Part shown: positions 5,438-7,405 of the stretch, piece by piece
Numbering within the stretch: position 1 is the stretch's first letter
Layout: each line of letters begins with the position of its first letter
Source: Caldilineaceae bacterium
GTDB lineage: Bacteria; Chloroflexota; Anaerolineae; Caldilineales; Caldilineaceae
Reading direction: 5' to 3'
Assembly: GCA_024643705.1 (NCBI GenBank)
Contig: JAHEML010000164.1
Coordinates: 1 to 7,405, forward strand
DNA: 7,405 bases
The notes under the pieces: model-generated
Databases searched by the model: none
Told to the model about the DNA's origin: nothing
The model's input: the letters and a program-made list of their open reading frames with translations, nothing else
Translations under genes and position numbers: made by a program

Positions 5438-7277
5438 AAGTCAATGTCTCTTGCAGACCGCTGCGCAACAGGTGGGCGAAACGCGATGTAGGATCGTTGA
5501 TCAAATCCAGGCGCGACCCATGTTCCAACAGACGCCCCTCCCCCAAAATCAGAATCTCGTCGGCCCGCTCCACGGTTTCCAGCCGGTGGGCGATGACGAT
5601 GGCGGTGCGGTCGGCCAGCAGACGGTCGATGGCGCGCTCGAGCAACTGTTCGGTCACAGGGTCTAAGCGGGAGGAGGCTTCATCCAATATCACCAGACCG
5701 GGGTCTTTGAGAAAGATGCGCACAAAGGCCAGCAGTTGCGCCTCCCCCGCCGACAGGCCACCGCTGCCAGCCTGGAGGAAGGTATCCAGCCCTTCCGGCT
5801 GGTTTGCGAACCACTCCGTCAGCCCCAGTTCCGCCAAGGCAGCCAGAATCTTAGCGTCGTCGATGGAGTGGTCAAACAGGGTGATGTTGTCGCGCAATGT
5901 TCCTTGAAACAACTGGACTTCCTGGGTGACCATGCCCACCCGTCGCCGCAGATCTGCCAGGGGCAGGAACGGCAAAGCCACGCCCCCCAAGCAGATTGCG
6001 CCGTCGGTTGGATCATAGAGGCGACAGAGCAGGCGGGTGAGGGTCGTCTTGCCGCTACCGGTGCGCCCCAGCAGCCCCAATATGCGGTTGGGTTCCAGGG
6101 TAAAGGAAATATCATCCAAAACCGAAGGTGGGTTGGGTCCGGGGTCTGCGTCACCTTGACTCTCAGCGGCCTGGGACGCGTAGCGAAACGAGACGCCCTG
6201 GAATTCCACGGGGAGCGCCGTATTGGGCGGCAGCGCCCAGGAGCCACTACGTTCGCCGCCAGCATCGTCAGCAGCATCGTCAGCAGCATCGTCAGCACCC
6301 TCGTCCATACTGTTAACGATTGCCGGTTGCAGCGCCAACAGATCGGTGACCCGCTGGGCACTGCCCTGGGCGGCTTGTAGTTTGCCCACAAGCTGGCGGA
6401 AATTGTTGAGCGGCTCTTGCAGCAACGAAATATAGTAGGTAACGAGATAAACCGTGCCGATTGTGATCTGCCCGTGCTGGTAGAGGGCGATACCGATGCC
6501 CAGCCCGAACACGGTTGCCAGAATGAGCAGAAGTTGGGTGACAGAGAACGTTGTCACATCGATCATCCGGGCAGGAAATGCGGCACGATAGCGTACGCCC
6601 TGGGCCTGGGCAAGGCGACGCAGCACGTAGCCTTCGCCGCCGTTGGCCCGCACATCCTCTCGCCCGCTCAGCCGTTCTTCCAGTAGGCTACTCAGGTGGG
6701 CTTCGCTTTTGCGTACGGCTGCCCATAGGCGAACGGCCCGGCTCTGAATCGTCTGCAAAAAGGCCACCACCACGCCCGCATAGAGCAGGGCCGCCAGCCC
6801 CATGCGCCCATCTTCCCAGAAGAGCAAAGAAATAACACCGACAACGAGCAGGCCATTAGCAATCAGTTGCAGCACCAATTGAGAAAAGAACTCGGCCAGA
6901 CCGCCCACATCGCCGTCTACCCGCTCGATCAGTTCGCCGGGGGTGTGGGCATTATGAAACCCCATGTCCAGCCGCAGGGTATGCAGAGCGAGATCGGCGC
7001 GCAAGGCGTTGGTCGACGACCAGCTCAGGTCCACGCCAAGCCAAGTGGAAGCGAGGGTCACGCCAGCTTGACCGAGGCCGAAAACGATGAAGAGGGACGC
7101 AGCCAGGAACAACTGGCGTTGGCCCGCGCCAGCCTGGGCTTGATCAAGCACGTAGCGGATGATTTGGGGGTTGATGAGTTGCAGGGTAACACCGCCGAGC
7201 ACAAGCAGGGCCAACGCAAGCAGGCGCGCCCTGTGGGGTTTGAGATAGTTGGAAAAGAGCTTGAGGTGAGAACGCAT
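5436..7277 (-). CDS. ABC exporter half-transporter (TMD-NBD), subunit with altered LSAGE signature
   Basis: A 613-aa membrane protein of the same ABCB-like architecture and the first of the two ABC genes. Hydrophobic segments lie at about 19-36, 56-78, 133-153, 159-176, 246-268 and 271-290. ATPase motifs: Tyr366 (possible A-loop), Walker A GRTGSGKT at 404-411, Q-loop Gln452, Walker B LVILDE ending in catalytic Glu533, D-loop SSRLD at 535-539 and H-loop His564. The signature is LSAGE (508-512) instead of LSGGQ, and the preceding X-loop region is Gly-rich and unusual. It should therefore contribute a competent Walker A/B, paired with the partner's intact LSGGQ. Two insertions are notable: an acidic Ala-Asp repeat at about 324-339 in the TMD-NBD linker, and a Gly/Pro/Asp-rich stretch at about 367-384 after the A-loop. 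The start at 7277 is preceded by GGAGA at 7282-7286. The protein looks complete; its substrate is unknown. Confidence 0.92.
   Translation of the reverse strand: MRSHLKLFSNYLKPHRARLLALALLVLGGVTLQLINPQIIRYVLDQAQAGAGQRQLFLAASLFIVFGLGQAGVTLASTWLGVDLSWSSTNALRADLALHTLRLDMGFHNAHTPGELIERVDGDVGGLAEFFSQLVLQLIANGLLVVGVISLLFWEDGRMGLAALLYAGVVVAFLQTIQSRAVRLWAAVRKSEAHLSSLLEERLSGREDVRANGGEGYVLRRLAQAQGVRYRAAFPARMIDVTTFSVTQLLLILATVFGLGIGIALYQHGQITIGTVYLVTYYISLLQEPLNNFRQLVGKLQAAQGSAQRVTDLLALQPAIVNSMDEGADDAADDAADDAGGERSGSWALPPNTALPVEFQGVSFRYASQAAESQGDADPGPNPPSVLDDISFTLEPNRILGLLGRTGSGKTTLTRLLCRLYDPTDGAICLGGVALPFLPLADLRRRVGMVTQEVQLFQGTLRDNITLFDHSIDDAKILAALAELGLTEWFANQPEGLDTFLQAGSGGLSAGEAQLLAFVRIFLKDPGLVILDEASSRLDPVTEQLLERAIDRLLADRTAIVIAHRLETVERADEILILGEGRLLEHGSRLDLINDPTSRFAHLLRSGLQETLT
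6261..6296. repeat. In-frame 12-bp tandem repeat, three perfect copies, inside the ABC linker
   Basis: The unit AGCATCGTCAGC is repeated three times without a mismatch. Twelve bases is a multiple of three, so copy-number change keeps the frame. On the - strand it encodes a four-residue Ala-Asp-Asp-Ala periodicity around residues 328-339, an acidic spacer between the membrane and ATPase domains. Confidence 0.9.
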
Positions 7278-7281
7278 GGAG

Positions 7282-7286
7282 TCTCC
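7282..7286 (-). promoter_or_regulatory. Ribosome binding site of the first ABC gene
   Basis: GGAGA on the - strand, four bases before the ATG at 7277. It matches the sites of the lyase and the second ABC gene in sequence and near-start spacing. Confidence 0.65.
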
Positions 7287-7311
7287 ACAAAGGTTGGATG
7301 AAAGCCGGACG

Positions 7312-7348
7312 CGGCAAAGCCACGAGCATTCTACCCGTGGCTTTGTCG
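7312..7348. repeat. Hairpin in the leader of the first ABC gene
   Basis: CAAAGCCACG (7315-7324) and CGTGGCTTTG (7336-7345) pair perfectly over 10 bp around an 11-base loop. One G-T step and two more pairs extend the stem to 13 positions (7312-7348). It ends 35 bases upstream of the ABC start codon. No U-tract follows on either strand, so I do not call it a terminator. The loop contains TAGAAT on the - strand (7328-7333), a possible -10 box without a convincing -35, which makes a promoter here only a weak possibility. Confidence 0.7.
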
Positions 7349-7394
7349 TGGCATTGACGCATACTTTTTAGAAAGTATGTGTGTCTTGCCACGA
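7346..7394. repeat. Nested hairpin abutting the previous one, at the right edge
   Basis: The outer stem TCGTGGCA (7346-7353) pairs with TGCCACGA (7387-7394). The inner stem CATACTTT (7360-7367) pairs with AAAGTATG (7372-7379) around a four-base loop. It shares three bases with the hairpin at 7312-7348 and reuses the same CGTGGC/GCCACG motif. It may be part of a REP-like or MITE-like element that continues beyond the window, or a folded leader of the ABC mRNA. Confidence 0.65.
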
Positions 7395-7405
7395 AAAAAC
7401 ACGAG

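Noticed and set aside
6261..6296. CRISPR-like or intergenic repeat
   Set aside because: The copies are directly abutting with no spacers and lie in frame inside a coding region.

Overview
The window is GC-rich, gene-dense bacterial chromosome. It holds one gene on the + strand (8-544) and, converging on it, four genes on the - strand. Read in their own direction, from the right edge leftwards, these are an ABC half-transporter (7277-5436), a second ABC half-transporter (5306-3522), an adenylosuccinate lyase (3382-1979) and an RlmM-like 2'-O-ribose methyltransferase (1798-689). No rRNA, tRNA, CRISPR array, transposase, integrase or phage gene is visible. Protein style, GC-rich codon use and the kind of intergenic repeats suggest a Chloroflexota-like bacterium (Caldilineae/Anaerolineae type). 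That is an inference from recall and is not proven by any marker gene here.

The two ABC genes are best read as the subunits of one heterodimeric exporter. Their nucleotide-binding domains carry complementary defects. The upstream subunit has an altered signature (LSAGE) but an intact Walker B (DE). The downstream subunit has an intact LSGGQ but Asp in place of the catalytic Glu (DD). Together they would make one competent and one degenerate ATP site, as in MdlAB-type and similar asymmetric exporters. The substrate cannot be read from the sequence. The lyase (purine synthesis) and the rRNA methyltransferase are housekeeping genes with no obvious functional link to the exporter. Gaps of 129, 139 and 180 bases separate the four genes, so they may not be a single tight operon. 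A candidate extended -10 promoter lies just before the lyase gene.

The gaps are more unusual than the genes. The convergent gap (545-688) contains a perfect 23-bp inverted repeat built from CGTGA heptads. The lyase-methyltransferase gap contains an octamer tandem (GAGATTAY), a 9-bp stem and one copy of a roughly 50-bp repeat. That repeat recurs between the two ABC genes (43 of 47 bases identical), in the same orientation and in the same position relative to the flanking genes. The leader of the first ABC gene contains two adjacent hairpins built on CGTGGC/GCCACG. Each repeat differs in sequence, but the first three have a short internal period of 7 to 10 bases.

I see no clearly new multi-gene system. 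The points most worth checking are the dispersed repeats, the ABC subunit asymmetry with its acidic tandem-repeat linker, the resemblance of the lyase to the animal-type enzyme, and the unassigned 178-residue protein at the left edge.
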